A DNA stretch of 64,000 bases from Hymenobacter cheonanensis (GTDB lineage Bacteria; Bacteroidota; Bacteroidia; Cytophagales; Hymenobacteraceae): positions 1-64,000 of the forward strand of contig NZ_JAUQSW010000007.1 in NCBI RefSeq assembly GCF_030581075.1, given 5' to 3'. Made by a program: the position numbers and the translations under genes. Of this stretch, positions 1-8,754 are shown piece by piece (the stretch's first letter is position 1; every line of letters starts with the position of its first letter). A model generated the notes under the pieces. The model worked only from the letters and a program-made list of their open reading frames with translations, did not search any database and was not told the DNA's origin.

Positions 1-32
1 CCTTCACCGGTGGGAGAGTCGGTCGCCGCCAA
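1..32 (+). rRNA. rrf: 5S ribosomal RNA, 3' end only
   Basis: The first 32 bases match the 3' end of a bacterial 5S rRNA: the GGTGGGAGAG loop-E/helix segment followed by GGTCGCCGCC, which closes the terminal helix. The 5' part lies before the window. A strong terminator follows directly. This places the window just downstream of an rRNA operon. Confidence 0.75.
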
Positions 33-46
33 CTTTATATGCCGGG

Positions 47-86
47 CCCCGGGGGGTCGCTTTCACCAGCGACCCCCGGGGCTTTT
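47..86 (+). terminator. rho-independent terminator of the rRNA operon
   Basis: A GC-rich stem of about 13 pairs (47-60 with 69-81, one bulged G) has an eight-base loop and is followed by CTTTT. It lies 15 bases after the 5S end, where an rrn terminator is expected. Confidence 0.8.
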
Positions 87-117
87 GCTGTTTGGCAATA
101 ACACACCTTAGCAAGTG

Positions 118-223
118 TTAGCAGTCACGCAGCCAGCGGACGGTTGCGGCCAGGTGAATAAAAGCCAGAAGATGCACATCCAGCTTGTCATAACACGTTG
201 CCACCCGACGAAACTGCTTCGGG
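118..223 (-). pseudogene. IS5-family transposase, C-terminal fragment
   Basis: Read on the minus strand, the frame ending at the stop codon at 118-120 gives KQFRRVATCYDKLDVHLLAF and then IHLAATVRWLRDC. This resembles the C-terminal end of IS5-group DDE transposases (WLKQFRRVATRYDKL... followed by a hydrophobic IWLR-type end). Only about 35 residues remain. The fragment stops exactly at the left inverted repeat of the IS3-family element at 224, which probably inserted into it. The matching upstream part does not continue on the other side of that element, so a deletion or inversion followed. Confidence 0.7.
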
Positions 224-274
224 TGAGGTGGTCTAGGGAGGCCGGACAGAAGCAGGATGTATATTTCTTCTGTC

Positions 275-595
275 ATGGCAACCAAAACCAGCGGGGTGTC
301 GCCCGACAAACGGCGCAAGTACGACGAGGCGTTTAAGGCCGAGGCCCTGCGCCTGGCCAGTGAAAGCTGCAGCACCCAGGCTGCGGCCCGGCAGTTGGGC
401 ATCAGCCCCAAGCTGCGCTACCGCTGGCAGCAGGCGCAGCTCGTGGCCGAAGGGGGCAGTGAGCAGGTGGCCCGCGACCCGGAGGCCCGGGCCCTGCGCG
501 CCCGCCTCAAGCGGGCGGGGCAGGAGCTTGACATTTTAAAAAAAGCCTTGGTCAGCAAATGCTGTAGCCGCATTATCGGCCAGCCGACCCGGTGA
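275..595 (+). CDS. IS3-family transposase OrfA (helix-turn-helix subunit)
   Basis: This 106-residue protein has the transposase_8 (IS3 OrfA) pattern: RRKYDEAFKAEALRLASE, then the helix-turn-helix around TQAAARQLGIS, and a C-terminal leucine-rich stretch ending ELDILKKALVSK. OrfA binds the element ends. The ATG at 275 gives the usual MATK-type beginning; an upstream in-frame ATG at 257 overlaps the inverted-repeat region. A run of seven A followed by G at 538-545, just before the end, looks like the site where IS3 elements shift -1 to make the OrfAB fusion. The partner orfB is broken, so this gene is probably a relic. Confidence 0.8.
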   Translation: MATKTSGVSPDKRRKYDEAFKAEALRLASESCSTQAAARQLGISPKLRYRWQQAQLVAEGGSEQVARDPEARALRARLKRAGQELDILKKALVSKCCSRIIGQPTR

Positions 596-969
596 GCACC
601 TGCCAGCACATCGCCCAGCGCCAGGCTCACGTGCCGGTGCGCCAGGTGCGGCGCGTGGCCGGGCCGGCCTAGCCAGGCGCGGTGCGCGAAGCGTTTGCGT
701 ACCACAGCCAGCATTATGGCCCGCGCTGGCTGCGGTGCAGCCGGCGGGGCAACTGCTATGACAACGCGCACGCCGAATCGTTTGGGAGCCGCTTCAAAGC
801 CGAATTACTCGACGGCGGCAGCTTCGCCGGCCTGCCCGAAGCCACGCTCGAAAGCAGCCACCCCATCGCCTGCTACAACGCCGAGCGGCGGCATTCGGCG
901 CTCGGCTACCGTGCCCCAAACCAATTCGAAACACACCTGCAAACAACGTCCCAACTCTGTCCGGCTTAG
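595..969 (+). pseudogene. IS3-family transposase OrfB, internally deleted
   Basis: The frame reads STCQHIAQRQAHVPVRQV, typical of an OrfB N-terminus, then meets a TAG stop at 670-672. It resumes as VREAFAYHSQHYGPRWLR and jumps straight to SRRGNCYDNAHAESF, the C-terminal part of the rve integrase core. It ends with the conserved NAERRHSALGYRAPNQFE segment. Roughly 150 residues between these two parts, with catalytic acids, are missing. This is a deletion derivative, not a functional transposase. Confidence 0.8.
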
Positions 970-982
970 CTAGGCCACATCA

Positions 983-1047
983 TAGTGAGTGTCGTAAAAA
1001 TAAAAAAATAATTATAAATATTATATTATTAATTTGATTAGAGTGTA
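983..1047. other. A/T-rich spacer between two IS remnants
   Basis: These 65 bases are very rich in A and T (runs such as AATAATTATAAATATTATA), unlike the rest of the window. They lie between the right end of the IS3 element and the 3' end of an IS5-type transposase remnant. I see no gene or clear signal. Confidence 0.5.
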
Positions 1048-1834
1048 TCATGAGTTTGTAAATAGGTGCAGCGTGGTGGCCCTGGCGAGCATGAGGCCGA
1101 CAAAGGCCAGGTAGGGAAACCATTGCAAGCTCCGGGCTAGCAGCTGCTCATAATCGCGCGTCAGCCGTTTGTAGCGGGTGCTCCAACGCAGACTTCGCCC
1201 TGCGACGCAGCGGCGCGGCAGCAACACAAAGCTGCGCTTGGGCTGGGACAGTTTGACGACCTGCAAGGCGCTACCCTGCCGGGAAGCGGCCTCGTGCGGG
1301 GCGTCTCTGGTAGAGCCGCGGTCAGTATAGGTTGGTTTAACCTGCTGGCACTGCTGCCGCTCGTCTATCATGCGCACGGTTTTGTTCGTTAGCGGGCGTG
1401 ACAACGGCTGCCGGCAGGTGCCCGAGCGTAGCTACGGTTACGGACACTTTGCGGCCTTTGCGTCGCTTCGCCCCGTCATAGCCCGTGCGGTGACCACTTT
1501 CAGGCGGGCTTTGCACGGTGCGCGAGGCCAGAATACCGGCGCTGGGCGCGGCCGCTCGCTACAAAGCCGCAATACCCGACGCCGGTCGGCGGTCAGCGCC
1601 CCGAAGACCGGGGCAGCGCGCCTACTGCTGGTAGCAGGCAGCCCAAGGGGGGAGGTGGTGGGGTAGCTGGCGCCAGGAACAGCCGGCGCGCACGACCCGG
1701 CGTAGCGCAGTAACCAGCTTACGCAGCGCATGCTGACATTGCCCGGCATCTTCCCGCAGCAGCAGCCAAGAAAGGACAAAAGTCCATTTCTCGTCGCTTA
1801 CATCGCTAGGATAGGCGTGCTGGCTAAGTTCCAA
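1048..1834 (-). pseudogene. IS5-family transposase, frameshifted
   Basis: The N-terminus at 1834 reads MELSQHAYPSDVSDEKWTFV and runs on to GCSWRQLPHHLPPWAACYQQ, the DUF4096-type start of an IS5-family transposase. That frame stops at 1622. The next segment is readable in another frame around 1438-1600, with remains of the DSRT...[10 protein letters not shown] region. The C-terminal part is in a third frame (1048-1404), with FVLLPRRCVAGRS and WSTRYKRLTRDYEQL corresponding to the conserved R-x2-VERSF-W end. At least two frameshifts mean it is inactive. A degraded second copy of the N-terminal 30 bases lies at 1874-1905. Confidence 0.75.
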
Positions 1835-1967
1835 GCCCTCGATGGGGGCAATGATAGTGCATATGCCATTGTAGGATAGGCACGATGGATAAGTTGCAAG
1901 CCCCTAATTTCGTCACAAGTCTACAACAGGAGATAGGAAGTATTAACAGTGGGTAGTGCTTTAGGTT

Positions 1968-2120
1968 ATGGAACAGATGCTGACCGATGTGCAGTGGGCG
2001 CGGTTAGCCCCGTTGCTGCTGGGCGGCGAAGGCACGAGCGGCGGGCGCGGGCGTGACAACTGCCAGTTTGTCGAGGCCGCGCTATGCCCGGCGACCTAGG
2101 CGAGCCACTGGCGGCTATTT
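1968..2120 (+). pseudogene. IS5-family transposase, N-terminal fragment
   Basis: From the ATG at 1968 the frame reads MEQMLTDVQWARLAPLLLGG and then GRDNCQFVEAAL, the standard start of an IS5-group transposase. It meets a TAG at 2097-2099 where WIARTGAPWR-like sequence would be expected. A few more residues (SHWRLF) match before homology ends near 2120. This could be the displaced other end of the element whose C-terminus is at 118-223; the orientation is opposite. Confidence 0.65.
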
Positions 2121-2442
2121 GCAGCAGCCTCTCCTTCAGATGTGCTAGGGTGTATTCTTGAGCAGCTAGCCCCCGGCCCCGGCCTGAAACGCGGCAAAAA
2201 TGCGAGTCCTCCTGCATGGCGTACACGCCGAGCAGGAGGACCCGCACCTCGGGTAGGCGGGCCCAAATCAGGGGGAGCCCCTCACTGACCGCACCCGGGT
2301 AAGCCAATGTCCGGCAGCAGTAGCTGGGGGGGGCGGGCTCTCTCGCTGACAGGGGCGCCAGCAGCTTTTCGACCGAGCCGCCTGCCGCCACGCACCGAAA
2401 CGCGGGCTGGGCAGCCAGATACTCCTGCCGAGTTTCCCGCAT
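2110..2442 (-). pseudogene. unrecognised reading frame, cut short by an IS remnant
   Basis: An open frame starts at ATG 2442, preceded by a perfect AGGAGG six bases upstream, which is unusual for this phylum. It runs to about residue 111 (MRETRQEYLAAQPAF..., ending near HLKERLLQIAAS) before it becomes antisense to the IS5 fragment. I do not recognise the family. It may be a real gene truncated at its 3' end or a chance frame in high-GC DNA. Confidence 0.3.
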
Positions 2443-2622
2443 GGCAACCTCCTCTTATCCTCTTCCAGCAGGGCTAGGGCATAAGGAGCTTGCATCGGGC
2501 AAAAGTATCGGCTTGGCCAGCGGAGCACTATGACATGAAGCTGTTCTTTTTCGGCGTAGCTGAAGGAGCTGCCTTACGCTAAAAACTGCTCGGGGCGCGG
2601 GTGCCCAAAGAAGCGTGGCCGT

Positions 2623-2643
2623 GGCAGAGCCTTCGGCTCTGCC
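2623..2643. other. perfect 9-bp hairpin after the sulfate operon
   Basis: GGCAGAGCC and GGCTCTGCC surround a three-base loop. It lies 54 bases after the stop codon of the last sulfate-assimilation gene (minus strand). No T-run follows on the minus strand, so it is a weak terminator candidate at best. Confidence 0.4.
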
Positions 2644-2696
2644 CAGTTTCTTGTTTTCCGGTGCTTACTTCGGGGGAAGGCTTCCCGGGGGGCGGG

Positions 2697-4022
2697 CTAG
2701 GCAGCGAATGGCAAGTGCGTTTGGGCATAGTGCCAGATGGCAGGGATGTCTACCTTACGCAAAGCCCAGAGGCTCCATACTACCACCATCGACCCAACGC
2801 CGATAAACATCCAGCGGGTGGGCAGGCGGCCGGCCAGCCGGGCGGCCAGCGGCGCGGCCGTAACGCCGCCGACAATGAGACCCAGCACAATTTGCCAGTT
2901 AGAAAAGCCCATCAGGGAAAAGAAGGTGAGCGCACTGGCAAACGTCACAAAAAACTCCACCAGGCTTACGGTGCCGATAACGTAGTTGGGCGTGCGGCCA
3001 TTGGCGATAAGGGTGCTCGTAACCAGCGGGCCCCAGCCGCCGCCGCCGAATGAGTCCAGAAACCCGCCCGCACCAGCCAGCCAGCCGGCATTCTTCACCT
3101 TGCGGCGCTTTTGGGCTTGCTTGCGCACGGCTTTGCTGATGATGCGCAGCCCTAGCAGGAGCAGGTAGACCGCTAGAACCGGCTTAATAATGCTGGCGTA
3201 CTGCTCGCCGAAATGCGTGAGCAGCAGGGCGCCGCTCACGGAGCCCAGGATGCCGGGCACCAGCAACACCTTGAACAAGCGCTTGTTAACGTTGCCGAAG
3301 CGGTAGTGGTTGTAGCCGGAAGCGCCGCTGGCAAACATCTCGGCCGTATGAATACTGGCGCTCACCGAAGCCGGACTTAGCCCCAGCGACATCAGGCTGA
3401 TGGCCGACACTACGCCGTAGCCCATGCCCAACATGCCATCGATGAGCTGGGCCACGAAGCCCACGCCGACGAACGTGTAGAAAGTGCCTGAGTTACTGAC
3501 TACATACCATGCCTGCTGCCAGGTGAAGTAATACGATAAGATATTGACTATCAAGAATAAGGCAAATACCCCTAGCGTGCCGGTGGCCACCCGGCGCCAG
3601 TAGTCAACAGCCGTTGCCTCATCGGCGGGGCCTAGCGCGGCCACGGCGTGGAGGCGGCGGGCCGAGGAGGCGGCCCGCACGCGGCCGTGCAGGTCGGCAT
3701 CGTCGGTGGCAACGAGCACCAGGTCGTGCCCGGTCAAATCGTCGGGCTCGAACGGGCGCGCCCGCAATAGCACCTGGCCATGCTGAGCGGCCAAGGCCTG
3801 CAAGGCCGGTAAAAAATGAGGTGCTACTACCGTAACCGCCGCCTGAGGGTGCTTGTGGAGCACGGCGGTGAGCTGCGCCAGGGCCTCGGCGCCACCACCC
3901 ACCAGCAGCAGCCGGCGCTGCTCCAGGTCCAGGAAAACGGGTAGCCCCGGGCCGGCTAGCAGCCCGGGGCGGCCGTCATCCGTTACCGCGGCGGGAGCGG
4001 CCGGGAGAAGGTCAGTAGCCAT
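2697..4022 (-). CDS. fusion: siroheme-synthase Rossmann domain + TauE/SafE sulfite exporter
   Basis: This 441-residue protein joins two functions. Residues about 25-145 form a precorrin-2 dehydrogenase-like NAD-binding fold (FLDLEQRRLLLVGGGAEAL with the GGG turn, later LVLVATDDADLHGRV). Precorrin-2 dehydrogenase makes sirohydrochlorin on the way to siroheme, the cofactor of the neighbouring sulfite reductase. Residues about 150-441 are a membrane domain of roughly eight helices of the TSUP/TauE family, with GMGYGVVSAISLMSLGLSP and FLDSFGGGGWGPLVTSTL. These proteins move sulfite, sulfonates or sulfate. The dehydrogenase part lacks the dimerisation region of full CysG/Met8p and there is no SAM methyltransferase domain, so another enzyme must methylate uroporphyrinogen III. 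It is the last gene of the sulfur cluster, 20 bases after cysI. The frame is continuous, so the fusion looks real. Confidence 0.85.
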   Translation of the reverse strand: MATDLLPAAPAAVTDDGRPGLLAGPGLPVFLDLEQRRLLLVGGGAEALAQLTAVLHKHPQAAVTVVAPHFLPALQALAAQHGQVLLRARPFEPDDLTGHDLVLVATDDADLHGRVRAASSARRLHAVAALGPADEATAVDYWRRVATGTLGVFALFLIVNILSYYFTWQQAWYVVSNSGTFYTFVGVGFVAQLIDGMLGMGYGVVSAISLMSLGLSPASVSASIHTAEMFASGASGYNHYRFGNVNKRLFKVLLVPGILGSVSGALLLTHFGEQYASIIKPVLAVYLLLLGLRIISKAVRKQAQKRRKVKNAGWLAGAGGFLDSFGGGGWGPLVTSTLIANGRTPNYVIGTVSLVEFFVTFASALTFFSLMGFSNWQIVLGLIVGGVTAAPLAARLAGRLPTRWMFIGVGSMVVVWSLWALRKVDIPAIWHYAQTHLPFAA

Positions 4023-4042
4023 AATTGCTTGTAAAATAAGGC

Positions 4043-5755
4043 TTAGTTGTGAAAATCCAGCCCGCGCACCGTGGCTTTTACGATGCCGGTGCGCACTACA
4101 AAGTCGCCGAAGCCTTCGCCAGGCTGGCGGTCGGTGGCGTAGGCGGCCAGCAGCGGGGAAAGCTCGCGCAGGATGCCGTCCTCGTCGAGCATTTCGCGGT
4201 AGAGCTTGTTGAGGCGCTCGCCGGCGTGGTCGGCACCGAGGTAGAGGTTGTAGCGGCCGAGGGCCTTACCCACCAGGCCAATTTCGCCGAGGTAGGGGCG
4301 GGCGCAGCCGTTGGGGCAGCCGGTCATCCGAATGAGGATGCCGGTTTCGGCCAGGCCGTGGGCGCGGATGACGGCGTCGAGCTTGTCGAGCAGGTGCGGC
4401 AGGTAGCGTTCGGCCTCAGCGAAGGCTTGCGAGCAGGTGTTGAGAGCCACGCAGGCCAGCGCGCCGCGCCGTAGGGCAGTAAGCTGGTCGGCCTTGGGGG
4501 CGGCACCGGCTTCGTCTAAGATGGCCTGGACGCGGGCCACGTGCTGGGGCTCAATATTGGCCAGAATGAGGTTCTGGTTGCCCGTAAGGCGAAACTCGCC
4601 GGTGTGGAAACCGCTGATTTCGCGTAGGGCCGACTTAAGGCGGTAGCCGGGGCGGTCGAGCACGCGGCCACCTTCCACAAACAGTACGAGCTGCGCGAGG
4701 CCGCCAGGACTTTCGGTCCAGCCGAAGGCATCGCTGGAGCTATGGAACTGGTAGGGGCGGCTAGGGGCTAGTGGATAGCCCAGGCGCTGGTGCAGCTCGG
4801 CCACGAAGGCGGGCAGGCCCACGCGGTCGATGGTGTACTTGAGGCGCGAGAGCTTGCGGTTTTCGCGGTTGCCCCAGTCGCGCTGGATGGTTACGATTTT
4901 CTCGCACACGTCGATAACCTTATCAGCGGGCACGAAGCCGATGAGGTCGGCTAGCCGGGGGTAGGTTTCGTTCATGCCAAACGTCATGCCCAGGCCGCCG
5001 CCTACGGCTACGTTGAAGCCGAGCAACTGGCCATTTTCCTCGATGGCGATGAGGCCGATGTCGTTGGAGAAAATGTCAGAGTCGTTGTAGGGCGGCAGAG
5101 CCAGCGCGATTTTGAACTTGCGCGGCAGATAGGTGTGGCCGTAAATGGGCTCGTCGTCCACGGCCTCGGTGGTTTCTACCAAGTTGCCGTCGAGCCAGAT
5201 TTCGCGGTAGGCGGTGGTGCGCGGCGTAAGGTGGGCGCTGATTTCTTGGGCAATGCGCACGACCTCGCCGTGCACGGCCGATTCGTGCGGGTTGGTGTTG
5301 CACATCACGTTGCGGTTCACGTCGCCGCAGCCCGCGATGCTGTCCATCTGCACCTCGTTGAAGCCCTGGATGGCGGCCGGCAGGTTACGCTTGAGTACGC
5401 CGTGGAGCTGGAAGGTCTGGCGTGTGGTGAGCTTGAGGGTGCCGTTGCCGTAGGCGTCGGCTAGGGCATCCATGCGCTGCCACTGCGGGGCCGAGGCCAC
5501 GCCGCCGGGCACACGCACCCGAATCATGAACGAGAACAGCGGCTCCAGCTTCTGGCGCTTGCGCTCGCTTTCGAGGTCGCGGTCGGTTTGCTGGTACGAG
5601 CCGTGAAATTTGATGAGGTGCGTGTCGTCGGGGTTAAGGGCGCCGGTGAGGCGGTTGGCCAGGCTCTCGACGAGCGTGCCGCGCAGGTAGCGGCTGGCAA
5701 TTTTGACGTGCTCAACTTCGGAGAGCTTGGGCGCGGTGGCTAGGGTATCGGACAT
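4043..5755 (-). CDS. cysI: sulfite reductase (NADPH) hemoprotein, beta subunit
   Basis: This protein of 570 residues, the same length as E. coli CysI, reduces sulfite to sulfide with six electrons supplied by CysJ. It carries siroheme and a [4Fe-4S] cluster. The four cluster cysteines are visible as C-x5-C in ACVALNTCSQAFAEAERYLP and C-x3-C in TGCPNGCARP. The duplicated ferredoxin/nitrite-sulfite reductase half-domains are present (LTTRQTFQLHGVLKRNL and FRLTGNQNLILANI). GCGDVNRNVMCN is the conserved siroheme-region loop. It is cytoplasmic and lies between a TonB receptor and the siroheme/TauE fusion. Short inverted A/T-rich repeats separate it from the receptor gene. Confidence 0.96.
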   Translation of the reverse strand: MSDTLATAPKLSEVEHVKIASRYLRGTLVESLANRLTGALNPDDTHLIKFHGSYQQTDRDLESERKRQKLEPLFSFMIRVRVPGGVASAPQWQRMDALADAYGNGTLKLTTRQTFQLHGVLKRNLPAAIQGFNEVQMDSIAGCGDVNRNVMCNTNPHESAVHGEVVRIAQEISAHLTPRTTAYREIWLDGNLVETTEAVDDEPIYGHTYLPRKFKIALALPPYNDSDIFSNDIGLIAIEENGQLLGFNVAVGGGLGMTFGMNETYPRLADLIGFVPADKVIDVCEKIVTIQRDWGNRENRKLSRLKYTIDRVGLPAFVAELHQRLGYPLAPSRPYQFHSSSDAFGWTESPGGLAQLVLFVEGGRVLDRPGYRLKSALREISGFHTGEFRLTGNQNLILANIEPQHVARVQAILDEAGAAPKADQLTALRRGALACVALNTCSQAFAEAERYLPHLLDKLDAVIRAHGLAETGILIRMTGCPNGCARPYLGEIGLVGKALGRYNLYLGADHAGERLNKLYREMLDEDGILRELSPLLAAYATDRQPGEGFGDFVVRTGIVKATVRGLDFHN

Positions 5756-5763
5756 TTGCTTTT

Positions 5764-5851
5764 AATTATGAATTGTGAATTATGAATTGAAAACAGAATC
5801 GATGAAAGACCTAACAGCCAATTCATAACTCATAATTTCTAATTCATAATT
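5764..5851. repeat. A/T-rich heptamer-type repeats as an inverted pair
   Basis: Copies of AATTATGAATT-like units at 5764-5788 face reverse-complement copies at 5820-5851 (AATTCATAAC...AATTCATAATTC). They fill the gap between cysI and the TonB receptor gene. A similar pair with a slightly different unit lies at 45757-45936. Confidence 0.75.
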
Positions 5852-5856
5852 CGCCC

Positions 5857-8754
5857 CTAGTGCAGCACCGTGGCGTCGAAGGTGACGCTCGCATAATACA
5901 GCGCCCCAATGGTGGGGCCGGCGGCGTACTGGAAATAGCGGCGGTTGAATAAGTCGGTGCCGCCGAGCTTGATGGTCGATTTGAGGGTGGGCACGCGCAG
6001 GTTTATCTGGGCGTCGATGGTCTGGTAGGCCGGCACCTGGCCGTTGGCCAGGGGGCTTTCCCAGTAAAAGGAATCCTGCCAGCGCCAGTTCACATTAAAG
6101 CCGAAGTTGCGGACAATCTCGCGGTTGCCGAACGAGAGGTTGGTGGCCCACTTGGGGGTATTAAAACCAGTGACGAAGACATCGGTTTGGCTGTTGGCCG
6201 AGAGGGCGTTGAAGTTGACGTTGCCGGCCAGGGTGAATTTCTGGTAGAAATTGTAAGTCAGGCCCAGCGTGGAGCCGTAGCTGTGGTAGTCCTGGCGCGA
6301 GTTGGTGTACACGCGGTATCGGTCCTGGCGGGCGTCGCGGTTAACACGCAGGGCGGCGAGGGCGGCGGCATCGGTGCCCACGGCTACCTGGTTGCCGTTG
6401 GCGTCCTTGGGCACGCTCACCTCTACCTGGCCCAGGAAGCCGGAGTACACGTTGTAGTACGCGTCGGCGTCGATGGCTAGCTTATTGTTGAGCAGTACGC
6501 TGCGGTAGCCGACCTCGAAGGCGTTGATTTGCTCGGGCTGCTCGGTGGGCAGGTTGGCTACTTGCAGCAGGGCGCGGTTTTGGGGCAGCACGGCGGCCTG
6601 GGCGGCGGTGCTGCCGCTGTTGGCGGCCACGTAGGCGTTCACGGCCGCGTTGAACTGGTCGATGCTGGTGCGGGTGTACGAATTTTGCAGGTAGTTCAGG
6701 CCCTCGTTGACCCTGGCCAGGCCGCCCACGCGGCGCACGTTGCCGTTGTTGACGAACGACAGGGCCTCAAACAGCGAGGGAAAGCGCCAGCCATTCTGGT
6801 ACGAGGCGCGGAAATTGTGCTTCTCCGCTAGGGTGTACACGGCTGCCAGGCGCGGGTTGACCTTGGCCGTAAACTCGGGGTTGTAATCGACACGCAAGGA
6901 GGCGGTTAGCTTGAGCTTGTCGGCTAGAAAGAGCTTGGTAGCCTGGCCGAAGGCGCCGAACTTCTTGTAGTACACGTAGTCGCCGCCGGGCTGGCTGCGC
7001 TCGGCCAGCGGCCGGCTGAAATCCACGAAGTTGTTGCCGTCGGGGATAATCTGGTACACGCGGGCATCGGCCCCTAGCAGCAAATCCACGAACTTGACAC
7101 GCTGGCCCAGATTCCAGAGGCCTTCGGTGTGGTAGGTGCGGCTGTGCTGGGTGAGGGCCGCACCGCCGGGGATGGGCGCGCCCGGCACGTTCACGCCACT
7201 GTCCCAGTTGTTGATGCTGGTAATCTGGTTTTTAAGGTCAGTGAAGGCCTGGGTGCCGGGCTCGGCGCGGCCAGCGTCGGCGGCCTGGCGGGCGGCGGCC
7301 ATGGCCTGGGGCAGGGCGGCGCCGGCGGCTAGCTGGTTTTGCAGCGCCGTTTTGAACTTGGCGCCCCACACGGCGTTCGAGCCGTTTTGCAGGTCGAGGT
7401 TGAGGGCTAGCGGATTGAGGTTGTACGAGTTGCCGGTGTTCTCGATGAGCGTGTAGGCGCGCACCACGAAGTCGCTGCCCTTCAGCTCCAGCTTGTGGTT
7501 TTGCACCGTCACGCCGTTGAGCTGAATCTTGTTGCCGCGCTGAAACACGCCGTCCATCAGCCCGAAGCGGTAGCCGTAGCTTAGCTCCAGCTTATCGGTG
7601 AGCTTGTAGTGCAGGCTGGCGTCGGCCTTGATGTTGCGCACGATGGGATTCACGAGGTCCTTCTCGTAGTAGCCGGTGCGCGTTACGGTGAAGGCCTGGT
7701 TTTTACCCTGGTAAGGAATCGTGACGGTGAGCGACGAGTTAGTGTCGTCGCCGTAGCGGTTCCAGAGGTCGGCGGCCGGGTTGTAGGCGCCCGACAGCTC
7801 CGGAAAGCCGGGGTTGGAGGTCGCAAGGCCCTGCGGGTTCTGGTCGGTTTGGGTATTCGAGAGCCAGTCGGTGCCGCGCAGGTAATCGAGGTTCACCTTA
7901 TAGGCCCAGCGCTCGCCCAGGGCCTGCGCCCAGCGCACCGACGTTTCGGTGAGGGCGCTCGGGTGGCGGTCGATGCCATCGACGTGGTTCACGCCCAGCT
8001 TTTGGTACACGCTCAGGCCCTGGTAGGTGTAGGGGCTCTTGGTGGTGAGGTTGGCCATGCCGTTGATGGCGTTCATGCCGTAGAGGGCCGAGGCCGCGCC
8101 GGGCGTGATTTCGACACTGGCAATGTCGAGTTCCGTGGGGCCGATGGCGTTGCCGAGCGGCACGCCCAGGGTGGCGGCCTGCATATCCACGCCATCCACG
8201 AGCTGCATGAAACGGAAGTTGTTGGGGATGTTGAAACCCCTGGTATTCGGCACTTTAAAGGTGAGGCTGCTGGTGAGCATCTGCACGCCCTTCACGTTTT
8301 CGAGGGCGTCGTAGAAGCTAGGGGCCGGTGTTTCCTTGATGGCCCGGATGTCGAGCTTTTCAATGGCAACCGGCGACTTGAGCCGGCTTTCCTCCACGCG
8401 CGAGGCCGACACGACCACCTCACTGGTCAGAATTTCCTTGGGCTCCAGCACGATGTCGAGCGGCTGGTTGGCGCTGTTGATGGGCAGCACCACCGGCTCG
8501 TGCCCCAAGGCATTGAACACGAGCACGAACGGATATTTCAGGCGTGCCTTGAGGGCGAACTTACCGTCGCCATCGGTTTGGGTGCCCGTGCTGGTACCCT
8601 GGACGCTTACGCTCACGCCCGGTAGGGCTAGTCGGCTGCCCTGCTCGTGCACGGTGCCGCTCACGGCCAGCAGCTCGGTTTGGGCAAAGGCCGCGCTGAG
8701 GCTAGCCAGTAAGAGAATCAGGAAAAGGATGATGGAAGGGTAGTAAGCTTTCAT
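5857..8754 (-). CDS. TonB-dependent outer-membrane receptor in the sulfur locus
   Basis: This 965-residue protein starts with a signal peptide (MKAYYPSIILFLILLLASLS, cleavage near AFAQ). Residues about 30-105 form a carboxypeptidase-D-like regulatory domain (VSGTVHEQGSRLALPGVSVS). The plug domain follows at about 110-235 (EVVVSASRVEESRLKSPVAI, PNTRGFNIPNNFRF) and then a long beta-barrel to the C-terminus. Such proteins import scarce ligands across the outer membrane using TonB energy. Its place between cysJ and cysI suggests a sulfur-containing substrate, but the sequence does not tell which. The gene start is overlapped by a small cysteine-rich frame (8702-8869), which probably controls its translation or transcription. 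Confidence 0.9.
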   Translation of the reverse strand: MKAYYPSIILFLILLLASLSAAFAQTELLAVSGTVHEQGSRLALPGVSVSVQGTSTGTQTDGDGKFALKARLKYPFVLVFNALGHEPVVLPINSANQPLDIVLEPKEILTSEVVVSASRVEESRLKSPVAIEKLDIRAIKETPAPSFYDALENVKGVQMLTSSLTFKVPNTRGFNIPNNFRFMQLVDGVDMQAATLGVPLGNAIGPTELDIASVEITPGAASALYGMNAINGMANLTTKSPYTYQGLSVYQKLGVNHVDGIDRHPSALTETSVRWAQALGERWAYKVNLDYLRGTDWLSNTQTDQNPQGLATSNPGFPELSGAYNPAADLWNRYGDDTNSSLTVTIPYQGKNQAFTVTRTGYYEKDLVNPIVRNIKADASLHYKLTDKLELSYGYRFGLMDGVFQRGNKIQLNGVTVQNHKLELKGSDFVVRAYTLIENTGNSYNLNPLALNLDLQNGSNAVWGAKFKTALQNQLAAGAALPQAMAAARQAADAGRAEPGTQAFTDLKNQITSINNWDSGVNVPGAPIPGGAALTQHSRTYHTEGLWNLGQRVKFVDLLLGADARVYQIIPDGNNFVDFSRPLAERSQPGGDYVYYKKFGAFGQATKLFLADKLKLTASLRVDYNPEFTAKVNPRLAAVYTLAEKHNFRASYQNGWRFPSLFEALSFVNNGNVRRVGGLARVNEGLNYLQNSYTRTSIDQFNAAVNAYVAANSGSTAAQAAVLPQNRALLQVANLPTEQPEQINAFEVGYRSVLLNNKLAIDADAYYNVYSGFLGQVEVSVPKDANGNQVAVGTDAAALAALRVNRDARQDRYRVYTNSRQDYHSYGSTLGLTYNFYQKFTLAGNVNFNALSANSQTDVFVTGFNTPKWATNLSFGNREIVRNFGFNVNWRWQDSFYWESPLANGQVPAYQTIDAQINLRVPTLKSTIKLGGTDLFNRRYFQYAAGPTIGALYYASVTFDATVLH

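Larger units (their letters stand above)
224..982 (+). mobile_element. decayed IS3-family insertion sequence
   Basis: The two ends form imperfect inverted repeats of about 26 bases. The left end starts TGAGGTGGTCTAG at 224 and the right end, read inward, starts TGATGTGGCCTAG at 982. Both continue into GCCGGACAGA (241-250 on the left). Inside are an intact orfA and an orfB that has lost its middle and gained a stop, so the element cannot move on its own. At 759 bases it is about half the usual 1.2-1.5 kb. No clear target-site duplication is visible at the edges. Confidence 0.8.

Noticed and set aside
2697-4022. Two separate genes joined by a sequencing error
   Set aside because: The frame is continuous with no homopolymer at the junction, and both halves fit the sulfur context.
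7609-8625. 338-codon plus-strand frame opposite the TonB receptor
   Set aside because: It is a mirror of the receptor's codons in high-GC DNA, with valine/glycine-rich low-complexity sequence and no family motif.
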